NCBI GenBank assembly: GCA_009664345.1
Contig: CP043547.1
Location: forward strand, 6,228,709 to 6,292,708
Reading direction: 5' to 3'
Length of the DNA: 64,000 nt
Origin: Planctomycetales bacterium 10988
GTDB lineage: Bacteria; Planctomycetota; Planctomycetia; Pirellulales; Pb10988
Shown: positions 25,904 through 35,516 of the stretch, piece by piece
Layout: each line of letters starts with the position of its first letter
Numbering within the stretch: position 1 is the first letter of the stretch
Program-made: the position numbers and the translations under genes
Notes under the pieces: model-generated
Database searches by the model: none
What the model was told of the DNA's origin: nothing
Seen by the model: the letters and a program-made list of their open reading frames with translations, nothing else

Positions 25904-26785
25904 TCAAAGAAGCCGAATGCCCGCTTCTTCGATGACATACGGAATGATATCCTCGGTGCAGGCACTCCCCCGATGCTTGGCAATATAGAGTGCCCGACCG
26001 AATTTCCCGCCCTCTCGTGTCTTCCCTAAATAGATCACTGTATTCGCATTCGAGAGGACATCGCCTTCGCCCAATGGCTTTTCAATGAGGTGATCCAACA
26101 TCGACTCGGCGGAGGTCTGTAACAATACCGAACTGATCTCTTCTTCGGGATATTGAAATTGTTCGACCTCTTCTTGGTGACTTCGGAATCGTTGCCGCAA
26201 CACCTCCCTAGCCACCCATTCGGATTCTTGACGAATACAACGATGATAAAGCAATTCCAACAATTCCAATTGCAGAGAATCGCTCGATCTTTCGACAGGC
26301 TCAAAACCATCGAAGACCACCCGCCGTACTCCATGGATAAAATGGCGATAGAAATAGGTGTAAGCCAAGTCAAGTTTTTGAGTTAAGAGCTGTTGCCAAT
26401 CACGAAAGTCATCAAAATCGAGGTCTCGCCGAGTGACCCGCCGCCCTGTCATTTGAAAAAGTCGCAGCAAATTCCCATCGGGCGCCGATTCGAACACCTG
26501 TTGCATCTCTTGCAGATTCTTGACGGATGCCTCGTTCAGATTCCAATCGAACAACCGCTCCGCGTAGGATTCGTGACCTTGCGAATCCCCCCGGCTGGCC
26601 ATATCAAACAGGATTCCCAAAGGCCTTTCTTGTCTGCTTCCGGCATGGGCGTAACTGAGTCCAAGTTGTGTCTTGCCAATCCCGGTTGCTCCCACCAAAA
26701 CCGTCAAGGTTCCAGGAAGCAACCCACCTCCGAGATGAGCATCGAGTTCAGAAATTCCCGTGGAATGACGTGATAGGGTTGCCAT
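25904..26785 (-). CDS. KaiC/RecA-like P-loop ATPase
   Basis: A 293-aa protein starting at the ATG at 26785; an in-frame TTG three codons earlier is less likely. The N-terminal STGISELDAHLGGGLLPGTLTVLVGATGIGKTQL is a KaiC-type core with a clear Walker A (GATGIGKT). Walker B-like VRRVVFDGFEP lies near residue 165. The C-terminal part has NANTVIYLGKTREGGKFGRALYIAKHRGS, which is typical of single-domain KaiC/RadA-related ATPases. It lacks a second KaiC domain and a zinc finger. It could act in signalling or recombination, but no neighbour clarifies this. It shares its strand with the downstream-lying aldolase-family gene. Confidence 0.8.
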   Translation of the reverse strand: MATLSRHSTGISELDAHLGGGLLPGTLTVLVGATGIGKTQLGLSYAHAGSRQERPLGILFDMASRGDSQGHESYAERLFDWNLNEASVKNLQEMQQVFESAPDGNLLRLFQMTGRRVTRRDLDFDDFRDWQQLLTQKLDLAYTYFYRHFIHGVRRVVFDGFEPVERSSDSLQLELLELLYHRCIRQESEWVAREVLRQRFRSHQEEVEQFQYPEEEISSVLLQTSAESMLDHLIEKPLGEGDVLSNANTVIYLGKTREGGKFGRALYIAKHRGSACTEDIIPYVIEEAGIRLL

Positions 26786-26898
26786 GAATGTCAATTTTCA
26801 AAAGGAGTGAAAGGGGGAATGGAAGAGGAACTTCAATAGCGAGAGTCCACGAAGTGAATCAATTGACCTAAAGATTTATCATTTCTCAACTTACTACG

Positions 26899-28002
26899 CT
26901 ATACCGTAATCTTTCGTCGTCTGGCAAGAACCTGCCAAGTGCCTCTCGCGATTCCATCCTCGACAACCGTTGCTTCTTCGAAGAGTGCGACCGTCGGGCA
27001 GACATGCCAGGGAATCCCATACAAGGCTTTGCCCAAAGCGATTTGATCTGCTCCGGGCAGCTCAATCACCATATGCTCTTCATAATGATGCACGATTTTC
27101 GCATCGGGATAATCGGGGAATTGTACCCGTTCCGCGGAATCCGTGGAAAGCGACTTCGTTCCTAAATCCAAGCAGAGCAAGTTTCTACCGGGACGACTAA
27201 CCACCCGGGTAAACAACGCGATGGCAGGTTCGAAAGGGACTTCTTCCGCCAAGTGTTGATACCCGGCATCCCACAGGACACACGTTCCAGGACTACATTC
27301 GCGGTCGGGATATTCCGCATGAATGGCAAACGTCGGGCTTCCTCCACAGACAAAAGCAGGCACCTCAAAACCTTCCGCAATAAGTCGTTCCTTCAGTTCT
27401 GTCACCGGCTGATAGACCTCCATGACCGCAGCCTTCCGCTCCTCGTAATCCCGCTGAGAAAGATGCCCATCATAGGCATGCAATCCCCCTGGAAAAATCC
27501 CAGGCAACTCAGCAATCGCCTGATATAGGGCGTAAGCTTCTTCCAAACTGCACCCTGTCCGCTGCAACCCCAAATCGAGGTCCACCAAGGTTGGAATTTC
27601 CAGCCCATGATAGGAAAAGCACTCTGACATTAATTCCAAAACTTCGGCATGATCGACAACCGCCTGGAAGATGACTTGGGGGAATTGCTGTTGAAGTGCC
27701 ACGAATCGATCTAAGTTCGGCCCGACCAACGGGTAAGCGAGCAGAACATCTTCCGCCCCCGTACCGGCAAGCATCTCGGCTTCCGCGATGGTAGCAGCTT
27801 TGAACTTTCGAATGCCAGAGGCCAACTGCATCGAAACCACTTCGGCCATCTTGTGCGTTTTCACATGCGGGCGGAGTCGTTCAGGCCCATCGGTGATTTT
27901 CAGCATCCGTACAATATTCGTCCACACCCGATGCGGGTAAATCAGCAAAGCGGGTGAAAGAATCGAATCTTCCTCACGGAGCGTATACCAGGTAGAGTCC
28001 AT
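26899..28002 (-). CDS. D-threonine aldolase / D-serine dehydratase-family PLP enzyme
   Basis: A 367-aa enzyme of the alanine-racemase-like fold III PLP group. GAGGAAATC precedes the ATG at 28002. The PLP lysine is K48 in RPHVKTHK. Other landmarks are IRKFKAATIAEAEMLAG, LVDLDLGLQRTG, GGLHAYDGHL, VCGGSPTF and SPGTCVLWD. The C-terminal metal-site motif WHVCPTVALFEEATVV is typical of D-threonine aldolases. It would split D-threonine or a similar beta-hydroxy D-amino acid to glycine and an aldehyde. Substrate preference cannot be read from sequence. It stands divergent from the GTPase gene. Confidence 0.88.
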   Translation of the reverse strand: MDSTWYTLREEDSILSPALLIYPHRVWTNIVRMLKITDGPERLRPHVKTHKMAEVVSMQLASGIRKFKAATIAEAEMLAGTGAEDVLLAYPLVGPNLDRFVALQQQFPQVIFQAVVDHAEVLELMSECFSYHGLEIPTLVDLDLGLQRTGCSLEEAYALYQAIAELPGIFPGGLHAYDGHLSQRDYEERKAAVMEVYQPVTELKERLIAEGFEVPAFVCGGSPTFAIHAEYPDRECSPGTCVLWDAGYQHLAEEVPFEPAIALFTRVVSRPGRNLLCLDLGTKSLSTDSAERVQFPDYPDAKIVHHYEEHMVIELPGADQIALGKALYGIPWHVCPTVALFEEATVVEDGIARGTWQVLARRRKITV

Positions 28003-28279
28003 GATTTCCTCGGTAATTCCTCTTGACCATACATTGATAGACTTTCCATTTTAACACCTCTGATCGGCTGTGGAAATGAGCAGGAAGACTTTCTCGCAAG
28101 AACTAGATTCGGTAAACTGATGACTTCAAAAACAGTTCCTTGGCCAATGTTCTACAGAGCGAAGCATTATTTTATCAAGAGAAGTTTCAATCAATTTTTC
28201 AATACACTGACATTCAATAGAAAAGCTTGACCTTTCAGGGTTCGCAATCCGAAGGTTCAGCATAAAGGATAAACATTCC

Positions 28280-29269
28280 ATGCCTGCCAACCTGACCCCA
28301 CAGTATCATAAAGCATTGGAAGCTTACCGTCGGGCCACCAGCCCTGAGGAAGAATTAAATTGTTTACAAGAAATGTTAAGGGAGCTTCCTAAACATAAAG
28401 GGACCGATAAACTTCAAGCTGATTTAAAAGCAAAAATTAGTGTATTAAAAAAGTCGGCTTCCAGCCCTTCTACAAAAAAAGGCCCCGGCATCCGCATCCC
28501 TCGACAAGGGGCTGGCCGGGTGATTTTGTTAGGCGGTCCCAATTCCGGCAAGAGTCAACTTTTAAAAAGTTTAACCAATGCCGAACCGGAGATTGCGGAT
28601 TATCCGTTCACGACGAGAACGGTGCAACCGGGGATGATGCCCTGGAAAGATATCTCCATCCAAATAATTGACACTCCACCCGTCACAGCAGACTATTTGG
28701 AAGCGGATTTGCAAAACTTAATTCGTGGTGCGGACCTTTGTTTATTTCTGATTGATCTTTCTACGGATCAAGGTTTGGAAGATGCTCAAGCGGCTTGGGA
28801 AAAATTAAATACAGGAAAAACAAAACTCAGTACATTTACAGGTCTAGACGAAGAAGATATCGGTGTAACGCATATTAAAAGTTTTGCAATCGCTAATAAA
28901 ATGGATGCTGAAGAAGCAGAGGATCGTTTGGAATTACTTCACGAGCTTTCACAATGGGTCCTTCAAGAGTTTAAAATTTCAGCGAATGATGAATCGACTC
29001 TGGATAAATTGAAAGAAGCCATTTTTGAGGGACTAAATGTGGTTCGGGTCTATAGTAAAATGCCCAATAAAAAAGAAGCTGATTTTGAAAAACCTTTCAC
29101 ACTCCCCTCCGAAAATTGTGTGTTAGATTTTGCGGGGCTTGTCCACCAAGACTTTGTCGAAAAGTTTAAATCTGCAAAGGTTTGGACCGAAGGCAATCAT
29201 GACGCGATCTCCGTGAAAGGAGATCATGTACTCAAAGATCGTGATATCGTAGAACTCCATCTTGGATAA
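28280..29269 (+). CDS. DRG/OBG-type GTPase with TGS domain
   Basis: A 329-aa GTPase. An N-terminal helical region (1-60) and a linker (SSPSTKKGPG) precede the G domain. G1 is GGPNSGKS (85-92), the switch region is DYPFTTRTVQPGMM, and G4 is ANKMD. G3 reads DTPP where DTPG/DxxG is usual. The C-terminal TGS domain (about 268-329) has VLDFAGLVHQDFVEKFKSAKVW and DHVLKDRDIVELHLG. Such proteins bind ribosomes or RNA. The codon use is more AT-rich than the neighbours on the left. It is followed after 40 bp by polX on the same strand. Confidence 0.85.
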   Translation: MPANLTPQYHKALEAYRRATSPEEELNCLQEMLRELPKHKGTDKLQADLKAKISVLKKSASSPSTKKGPGIRIPRQGAGRVILLGGPNSGKSQLLKSLTNAEPEIADYPFTTRTVQPGMMPWKDISIQIIDTPPVTADYLEADLQNLIRGADLCLFLIDLSTDQGLEDAQAAWEKLNTGKTKLSTFTGLDEEDIGVTHIKSFAIANKMDAEEAEDRLELLHELSQWVLQEFKISANDESTLDKLKEAIFEGLNVVRVYSKMPNKKEADFEKPFTLPSENCVLDFAGLVHQDFVEKFKSAKVWTEGNHDAISVKGDHVLKDRDIVELHLG

Positions 29270-29309
29270 ACCTTTTCTATCTTTTTAGCTAGCCTGGCGG
29301 AATTGAATA

Positions 29310-31025
29310 ATGACGAATGCCCAAATCGCTGCGGTCTTTGAAGAAATGGCAGACTTGTTGGAGTTCCAAGGGGCGAATGCCTTTCGAGTGCGTGCTTATC
29401 GAAACGCAGCAAGTAAAATTTCGGACCTGTCTGAATCTTTAAAGTCGATTGATGACAATCCCGATCGGAGGCTAGACGATGTAGCGGGCATCGGCAAAGA
29501 CCTTTCTGAAAAAATTAAAGTCTTGTTGAAAGAAGGCGTTTTGCCTCAGCATCAAAAGTTATTAAAAGAGGTTCCGCCTTCTACATTATCTTTACTCAAG
29601 GTTCCTAGCCTTGGCCCTAAAAAAGCCGCGATCATCTGTAAAGAACTTGGCGTTAAAAACCTGGAAGACCTGCGAAAAGCATGTGAAGAAAAGAAAGTTC
29701 AAAAGTTAAAAGGATTTGGAGAGAAGACAGAACAAAACATTCTGAAGAATATTGATCAAGCGATTGAAGCCGGCAAGCGAATTCCATGGAAAATTGCAGA
29801 TGAAATTGCGAAAGAACTTTCAAAGTATTTAAAACAATCTTCTCGTATCAAACGTTTGGAAGTCGCGGGAAGTTATCGCCGGGGAAAGGAGACGATTGGT
29901 GACTTAGATTTCTTGGTGATCTCTGAAAAACCTGAGAAGGTGATGGATCATTTTACAGGTTATCCCGAGCTTGCGGAAGTCATCGGTCGTGGCGATACCA
30001 AAATGTCTATTCGTTTGACAAATGGACTTCAAGTTGATTTGAGAGTTGTTCCAAAAGAATCGTTCGGGGCGGCGCTTCTGTATTTCACGGGTTCGAAAAA
30101 TCACAACATTGTCATTCGCGGACTGGCCAAAGATGAAGGTTTAAAAATCAATGAATATGGAGTCTATCGAGGGGAAGAAAAAGTCGCCGGGGAGACAGAA
30201 GAAGAAATTTATCAACTGTTTGATCTTCCGACCTTTCCACCAGAGTTAAGAGAGAATCGAAAGGAATTTGAATGGGGAAGAGAAAAGAAACTTCCACATT
30301 TAATTGAGCTAAAGGATTTGCAAGGAGACCTTCACACGCATTCAACGTTCACGGATGGAAGAAATACGATTGAAGAAATGTGTAAAGCCGCGGAGGCGGC
30401 CGGTTTTCAATATTTTGCTGTCACGGATCATTCAAAGCGTGTGACGATGGCGAACGGTTTAACTGCCGAACGATTACGAGAACAATGGAAAACCATTGAT
30501 AAAATCCAAAAGCAATTTAAACAATTGACCATTCTCAAAGGGATCGAATGTGACATCTTGGAAGAGGGGGGGATGGACCTGCCTGATGATGTTTTAAAGG
30601 AAGCAGATTGGGTGGTTGCAAGCGTTCACTATGGGCAACAACAACCCAAAGAAAAGATTACTAGGCGTATTGTTGAAGCTCTCAAACACCCCGCCGTTTC
30701 GGTTCTCGGCCATCCCACCGGGAGATTGATCAACCAACGTCCGCCATATGAAGTTGATTTAGAAGAGGTTTTTCAAGCCGCTTCGGATTATGGAAAGTTT
30801 TTGGAATTGAACTCTAGCTATATGCGACTTGATTTAAATGATGTGGCTTGTGCGACTGCGAAAGAGAAGAATATTCCTATTATCATTTCCAGTGACGCAC
30901 ATTCTACAGAAGGTTTTAAAACGCTTCGCTATGGAATTTTACAAGCCAGACGCGCGGGCCTCACTAAAGAAGATGTTGCCAACACTTGGGATTGGAAGGA
31001 GATTCAAAAGTATTTAAAAAAGTGA
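29310..31025 (+). CDS. polX: DNA polymerase/3'-5' exonuclease PolX
   Basis: A 571-aa family X DNA polymerase with a PHP nuclease domain, acting in gap-filling repair. The order is: helix-hairpin-helix 8-kDa domain (MADLLEFQGANAFRVRAYRNAA), fingers with further HhH motifs (VPSLGPKKAAIICKELGV), palm with the catalytic pair in GSYRRGKETIGDLDFLV (about residue 198), and the thumb with YFTGSKNHNIVIRGLA. The PHP domain begins near residue 340 (GDLHTHSTFTDG) and continues with FAVTDHSKRV, ECDIL, SVHYGQ, LGHPTGRL and ISSDAHST, so all metal ligands appear present. Length matches bacterial PolX. It is likely co-transcribed with the GTPase. Confidence 0.96.
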   Translation: MTNAQIAAVFEEMADLLEFQGANAFRVRAYRNAASKISDLSESLKSIDDNPDRRLDDVAGIGKDLSEKIKVLLKEGVLPQHQKLLKEVPPSTLSLLKVPSLGPKKAAIICKELGVKNLEDLRKACEEKKVQKLKGFGEKTEQNILKNIDQAIEAGKRIPWKIADEIAKELSKYLKQSSRIKRLEVAGSYRRGKETIGDLDFLVISEKPEKVMDHFTGYPELAEVIGRGDTKMSIRLTNGLQVDLRVVPKESFGAALLYFTGSKNHNIVIRGLAKDEGLKINEYGVYRGEEKVAGETEEEIYQLFDLPTFPPELRENRKEFEWGREKKLPHLIELKDLQGDLHTHSTFTDGRNTIEEMCKAAEAAGFQYFAVTDHSKRVTMANGLTAERLREQWKTIDKIQKQFKQLTILKGIECDILEEGGMDLPDDVLKEADWVVASVHYGQQQPKEKITRRIVEALKHPAVSVLGHPTGRLINQRPPYEVDLEEVFQAASDYGKFLELNSSYMRLDLNDVACATAKEKNIPIIISSDAHSTEGFKTLRYGILQARRAGLTKEDVANTWDWKEIQKYLKK

Positions 31026-31100
31026 CTCTATTGTAAGAGCGTGCTTGCGAATGGACAATTGGTTGGGTTTAAGCGGACGGTTCTTCCTTCGTGAAACCGT

Positions 31101-32730
31101 TTACTCAATGCCCAACCCAGTGAAGAGCTTGTCAATTTCTTCGGCAGATTGAAAGAATTCATCGGCATCGTCTTGCTAAGACTTTTTCTTATTCAGGTTG
31201 ACGATCGTGATGTCTTCCGGCGTTTCAGGTTTCGATTCGATTACAGGAATAGTGAAAGGTGCCGAGTTCGGAGCGGCGGTATCCTCGACAGGAAGAAAAC
31301 TGATTCCACCAGCGATGAAGATGCCATCGGTGTTGGTCGGAGAATCGGAGAAGAAGTTGGAAAGATCTAAAAAGATCAACTTCGCTGGAAGTTCGGCCGT
31401 GAGGACCTCCGGAAGAGCATGGAACGGTAATGATGTCAGCAAAGCCATCGCCGGCGGCAACGAAGACCCCGGTGGTAACATTCGGAGCGTAAGCATAAAA
31501 GCTATTGAGCCCGTCCTTGATCAGCTGACCAGTCGGGCTATCGAAGACTTGCACGTGTGGGCCTCCGCCTGGTTTAGCAGCGGTGATGATATCGAGAATT
31601 CCATCCCCGTTGATATCGCCAGTCGCCACACGAACGCCACCAGTGAAACTTTCTCCGTAAGGGAAAAACCTCATCACTTCATTGCCGGCTGTGTCAAACA
31701 CCCGAACCGCGTGGCAGGCCCTCCAGCATCAGTTCCAGTAACAATCAGCGGAGTTGGCTCGGTAGTATTGTGGGTAACAGTGGCGGAATCGCCGACATTT
31801 TCATTGCCGGAGCGGTGCCGTTATACGTGATCGGGGCACTGCCGATTTGGTTGCCATTGCCGGCGGCGTCCATGGCCCCATCGGCCAGTGCATTGAGAAT
31901 CACATTCCCATCGGCGATGGCGTTGACTTCGAGGGTATAGGTATCGCCATCGACGGCCGTGAAATTTCCCTTTGTGCCATTGGTCACGGTGGCATCATCG
32001 GCGGTGTAGTCAAAGACCTCCTCAGAAAACTCGAAAGTAAAGACCTTCGTCGCCACGTAGGTTAATTGATTATCCGGCGTGATGACAACCGTCGGAGCGG
32101 TGCCGTCATAGGTAACCGTGGCGATATCGCCAACCGGCAAGTTGCCCGCGGCATCATTTGCCACACTTACCGTGATGACTCCTTCGGCGGATGGCGTGAC
32201 CTCGATGGTGAAGGCATCCGAATCCACCATAGTAAAGTTGTTCCCCGTGCCCCTGATGGTAATATCCTGGGCTTCGAACTGATGGACGAACTCGGAGAAT
32301 TGGAACGTAAAGGTGATCGGATGATTGCTTTCCAAAGTGCTAACGGGGAGATCGTGAGAGTCGGTGCATCGGCATCTTGGAATACCCATAACTCCTTTCC
32401 GCTGCTTTCATCATTGGCGCTGAAAAACAAAGTGCCATTCCCATTTATCAAACGTCGGGGAAACGGAGCACTTCCCCCCTGAAGAATATCCTTAACGAGT
32501 TGCGTCCCTTCACTGGTTCCATTATTCATCCAGAGTTCATAGCCCGATGAACCATCACTTGCCTAGAAAAAAGAGCGTGCCATTCACATTCGTTAGATAG
32601 GTAGGTGCAGAAGTGAGGTGACCCGGCAAAATATCCTTAGAAAATGCGTTCCCTCTTCGGTTCCATCGCTTCTCCAAAGTTCCAGCAATTCAAGGTGAAG
32701 CATCGTTTCTAAATAACTCCTCCCCGGTAG
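31101..32730 (-). pseudogene. Remnant of a large surface protein (ELW repeats, Ig-like domains, FG-GAP repeats)
   Basis: Reading on the minus strand across frames, pieces of one protein are visible in order. First come ELWxxDGT-type repeats (ELWRSDGTEEGT, GTLFFSAND, GKELWVFQDADAPTLT), then bacterial Ig-like repeats (PITFTFQFSEFV, VFTFEFSEEVFDYTADDATVTNGTKGNF in pieces), then FG-GAP repeats (GDINGDGILDIITAAKPGGGPHVQVFD). The tail ends in EIDKLFTGLGIE. Frame breaks are seen near 32640, 32568, 32345, 31825, 31710, 31440 and 31410, and an in-frame TAG interrupts at 31176-31178. The 5' part is lost at the adjacent transposon. It was probably a secreted or cell-wall adhesin-like protein. Confidence 0.8.
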
Positions 32731-33859
32731 CGGAGTGAAGTTTATCCAACTTTGGCGAAGGTGTTTTTCATGTCTTGATAATAGTTGTTGTTTATATTTA
32801 GCCACTGCATGTTTGGCGGAGAAGCTCCTCGAGGGTTTCGCAGCGGTGGTTACGGGTGATGGTCTCGTGCAGGTGCCACCAGACTCGCTCGATCGGGTTG
32901 GTTTCCGGGGCGTACTTCGGCAGAAAGTGAAGGCGAATACGGCCGAGCCGCTCCTCAAGCGCCTGCCGGACTTTGCGGCAGTTGTGAAACTTCGCGTTGT
33001 CGCAGAGCACATGAATGACGCGATACCTCCGCAGCCGTTGCCGAAGTTCGGGCAGATGCAAAAGGAACAAGTCGGCGTTGCGACGTCGCTGTGGCGAACT
33101 GACGAACAGCCGACCCGGCGAGGTAAACTTTCTCGTTGTTGCCCGGCGTGGCCACGGCGGCTTGCCGACCTCGCAGGGTCCACATCGGGCCGAGCTTGGG
33201 ATTCAGATTCACGTCGACTTCGTCCTGAAATACGGCGACCTCGCTGGGAGGAAGTTGATCGAGCAAGTGGCGAATTTCCCGGATTTTTTGGCTATAAACG
33301 GGATCGGTCGGCCCGACCACCGGCCGAGGACGCCGCCAGACATCACCCTCTCGATGCAGGCCTCGGCGGATCGTTTCAGCACTCCGACGGACTCCCGTTT
33401 CCCAGGCCAGCAGCTCGGCCAACAGCCCACAAGACCAGCGGGAGCGAAAGAAGCCAAAGTCGCTGGGCGTTGTTTCCCTTACCCACTTGAGCACCTGCTG
33501 CCACCAGTCAGGCGACGTCGAGGCAGCGGGCAAAGTGTCCGAGCGTTGCAACACTGCGGAGATTCCGCCATGGTGAAACCGTCGCCGAGTCCGATCGATC
33601 AGATCGTTACTACAAAAAAGCGCTTTTCGAATCTGCTGCCATGTCCAACCGGCTGCCAAGAGGAGCAGGACATGGGCTTGCCGAGCGATCCGAGGGTCCG
33701 TCCCGGAGCGATAAACGTTCAGCAAATTCTTGCGTTGCTCGGTGGAGAATTGAATAAATTGAAGAATCGGATTCATGGCCTGACCTCTTGGTTTTTGTTT
33801 TTTGTTTCTCATAAACAAACGGTAGAGGCAGGCCCTACCTTTTCACCCCTTCCACTCCG
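32731..33859 (-). mobile_element. Degenerate IS630-type element (ends approximate)
   Basis: This carries the broken transposase described below and separates the surface-protein remnant from whatever encoded its N-terminus. A shared inverted CGGAGTG/CACTCCG lies near both proposed ends, but terminal repeats are weak, so the limits are tentative. It is not closely related to the IS630 copies at 1883 and 54111. Confidence 0.5.
32798..33776 (-). pseudogene. IS630-type transposase with internal frameshift
   Basis: Starting at MNPILQFIQFS (33776, GAGG 8 nt upstream), the N-terminal helix-turn-helix (ARQAHVLLLLAAGWTWQQIRKAL) and winged-helix region (WSCGLLAELLAWETGVRRSAETIRRGL) are intact. The first catalytic Asp is in VAVFQDEVDVNLNP. 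After EKVYLAGS the frame changes near 33110. The other frame resumes with GRLFVSSPQRRRNADLFLLHL and carries VIHVLCDNAKFH (second D) and PETNPIERVWWHLHETI (Glu). About 20 bp seem missing at a GGGTCG, probably by slippage between short repeats. The enzyme should be inactive. Confidence 0.8.
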
Positions 33860-34497
33860 ATTTCAATGAGGAGGTGTTTCGTTTAGAACGAGCCGATCGT
33901 TGGTGTTCGTTACGATATGAAAAGAAGGAGAGCCATGCCATCAATTCGATTCCTGCCCCGGAAGAATATGGTTTTGCGAGAAGGTAAGTCCGAGAGCTAG
34001 GTGCGATAACCCGTTAGATCCGGCAGGTAAAGTACTATTTGATAAAGGTACTGAATTTCATGGGAATTTGATGCCTCGTCCAATGGATATAGAGATATGC
34101 ATTAGTAGTTCAGAGAGCATGATATTGACATAAGTCATTTTCTTTGGTCATGTTTGAAGCTGACCACCACACGCTGGCTTTGCTCCTGTGAAAATTCCAA
34201 CGTAGTAATGGGGTTGTCGTCTCCGAGCTCATGCCCATGCGTGAGAACGTTCTGTAGAGGGAGGCTCCCTAGCGGTCACTTTTCAAAGAACTGTGTCAAG
34301 TCTTGTGGACGGGCTAGCATGGGGTGACCTACTTTGCGATCCTGCCAATGCTTATCTCTGGAAGTACCAAGCAGGGACAAAGCAACACAAACCATGGATG
34401 TGTAAATAAAAGATAAAGTTTTAGTTTAAAGATAAATGAAGCTTATTTTTATGGAAGTGTGTAAAAGTCGAACTCAAATTATTAATTGAATAATCAG
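33860..34497. other. Decayed non-coding stretch between two insertion elements
   Basis: No intact gene is seen. Short open stretches have protein-like composition: one near 34030-34135 (DPAGKVLFDKGTEFHG and RPMDIEICI) and one near 34300-34410 (VDGLAWGDLL and ANAYLWKYQAG). These look like remnants of a larger coding region, but I cannot name it. A well-spaced ribosome site (AAGAAGGAG) precedes a 21-codon ORF at 33934. Confidence 0.4.
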
Positions 34498-34623
34498 ATG
34501 ATAAAAGACTGGAAATATTTCGAAGAGTTTGACTTGAATGAAGCCTCTAAACTGATTTTGAAGCTGGGCGCAGATCGCGGAAATCATCATGAAGTCTTTG
34601 GTGATGCGCTTACGGCGATCTAA
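34498..34623 (+). pseudogene. Short ORF ending at the IS5-family insertion
   Basis: A 41-aa reading frame (MIKDWKYFEEFDLNEAS, then LILKLGADRGNHHEVFGDALTAI) stops at a TAA formed at the exact left boundary of the IS5-family element. If the element is removed and a single TAC copy of the target is restored, the frame runs on through VLSIFGE to a TGA in the right flank. I therefore suspect a small protein truncated by the insertion. No family is recognised. Confidence 0.4.
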
Positions 34624-34657
34624 GAGCCTGTGGTCAAAACTGCTTTTTGAGTTGTTT

Positions 34658-35305
34658 CTAGGTGATCATGGCACAGGCCAAAGTGACAAAAACTTCGTAC
34701 ATCGAGGCTCGGCGTTCCCGGCGGGTGCCGACGCGGCGATACTGTTTCAGCCACGAAATCGTCCGCTCCACTGGCCAACGTTGTCCCCCTAGGCCAGCCC
34801 CGGAGTCTTGGCCGCGTTGCGGTATTTCTGCCTCGATGCCACAACCTGCCAGCAAATTCAACAACGGCCCGGAGGTGTAACCGGCATCCGCCCGAATCCG
34901 CTTGGGCTTGGTGGGCGGTCGACCTGCCATGCCGCCGAGACGAGGAAAATGCACAAGCGAAAGCGGCAGCAAAAAGCCGACGTCGTGTTCGTTCGCGGCC
35001 GAGACTTGGACCGCTAGCGGGATACCTTGAGAGTCGGTCATGACATTCAGTTTACTGCCACTGCGGCCTCGGTCGGTCGGGTTGGGGCCGCATTTTCGCC
35101 TCCGCAGGGGGCTTTGACGAGCCCGCCGTCGATCAGCACCTCGGCCAGGTCGAGGCCTCCGGCAGCCCGGAGCCGGGTGAGCAGGCGATGAGCGATCGCC
35201 TCGAACAGTCCGAGGGCCTTCCATTCGTTGAGCCGCCGACGGACCGTCTTCTCGCTGGCCCCCAGCTCGGTGGGAAGTTCCCGCCAGCCGATGCCGGTCT
35301 TGCAC
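34658..35305 (-). CDS. IS5-family transposase, catalytic part (orfB)
   Basis: The meaningful part begins around RRKCGPNPTDRGRSGSKLNVMTD, about 85 codons into the frame; the codons before that are read in orfA's other frame. Visible features include GSKLNVMTDSQGIPLAVQVSAANEHD, IRADAGYTSGPLLNLL (second Asp) and RWPVERTISWLKQYRRV (catalytic Glu in the DDE_Tnp_1 fold). It lacks a plausible start of its own, so it is made by a -1 frameshift from orfA near GGCGAAAATGC, as in other IS427-group elements. Confidence 0.85.
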   Translation of the reverse strand: MQDRHRLAGTSHRAGGQREDGPSAAQRMEGPRTVRGDRSSPAHPAPGCRRPRPGRGADRRRARQSPLRRRKCGPNPTDRGRSGSKLNVMTDSQGIPLAVQVSAANEHDVGFLLPLSLVHFPRLGGMAGRPPTKPKRIRADAGYTSGPLLNLLAGCGIEAEIPQRGQDSGAGLGGQRWPVERTISWLKQYRRVGTRRERRASMYEVFVTLACAMIT

Positions 35306-35436
35306 AGGAAGAGGACGCAGGTGAAGACCGTGCGGTTCTGCACCGGCGGCCGCCCGCCCTTGTGAGAACGGCGATAGGTCGGAAAGAGCGGTTCGATTTC
35401 CGTCCAGAGTTCGTCTGTCAGCAAGCGACCAGCCAT
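35047..35436 (-). CDS. IS5-family transposase, N-terminal part (orfA)
   Basis: Start at MAGRLLTDELW (35436) with GGAGGG a few nt upstream; an in-frame codon at 35487 is too close to the terminal repeat. The DUF4096-type N-terminal domain is clear: LWTEIEPLFPTYRR, GRPPVQNRTVFTCVLFLCKTG, WRELPTELGASEKTVRRRLNEW. The first catalytic Asp region is AEVLIDGGLVKAP. After it the frame runs into nonsense, because the product normally shifts frame into orfB around positions 35085-35095. Confidence 0.88.
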   Translation of the reverse strand: MAGRLLTDELWTEIEPLFPTYRRSHKGGRPPVQNRTVFTCVLFLCKTGIGWRELPTELGASEKTVRRRLNEWKALGLFEAIAHRLLTRLRAAGGLDLAEVLIDGGLVKAPCGGENAAPTRPTEAAVAVN

Positions 35437-35516
35437 GATTCCCTCCGTGGAAAAAAGAGCATTATGCACATTCAGAGAAATTCGCAAAGATCAGTTTTGA
35501 CCACAGGCTCTACGTC

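Larger units (their letters stand above)
34624..35510 (-). mobile_element. IS5-family insertion sequence (IS427-like)
   Basis: An 887-bp element. Its ends are perfect 19-bp inverted repeats, GAGCCTGTGGTCAAAACTG on the left and its complement on the right. The flanks are TAA and TAC. It carries two overlapping transposase ORFs on the minus strand. The GC content is clearly higher than the flanks, suggesting recent arrival. Its ends match those of the four small repeats at 1660, 3175, 7163 and 63229. Confidence 0.93.
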
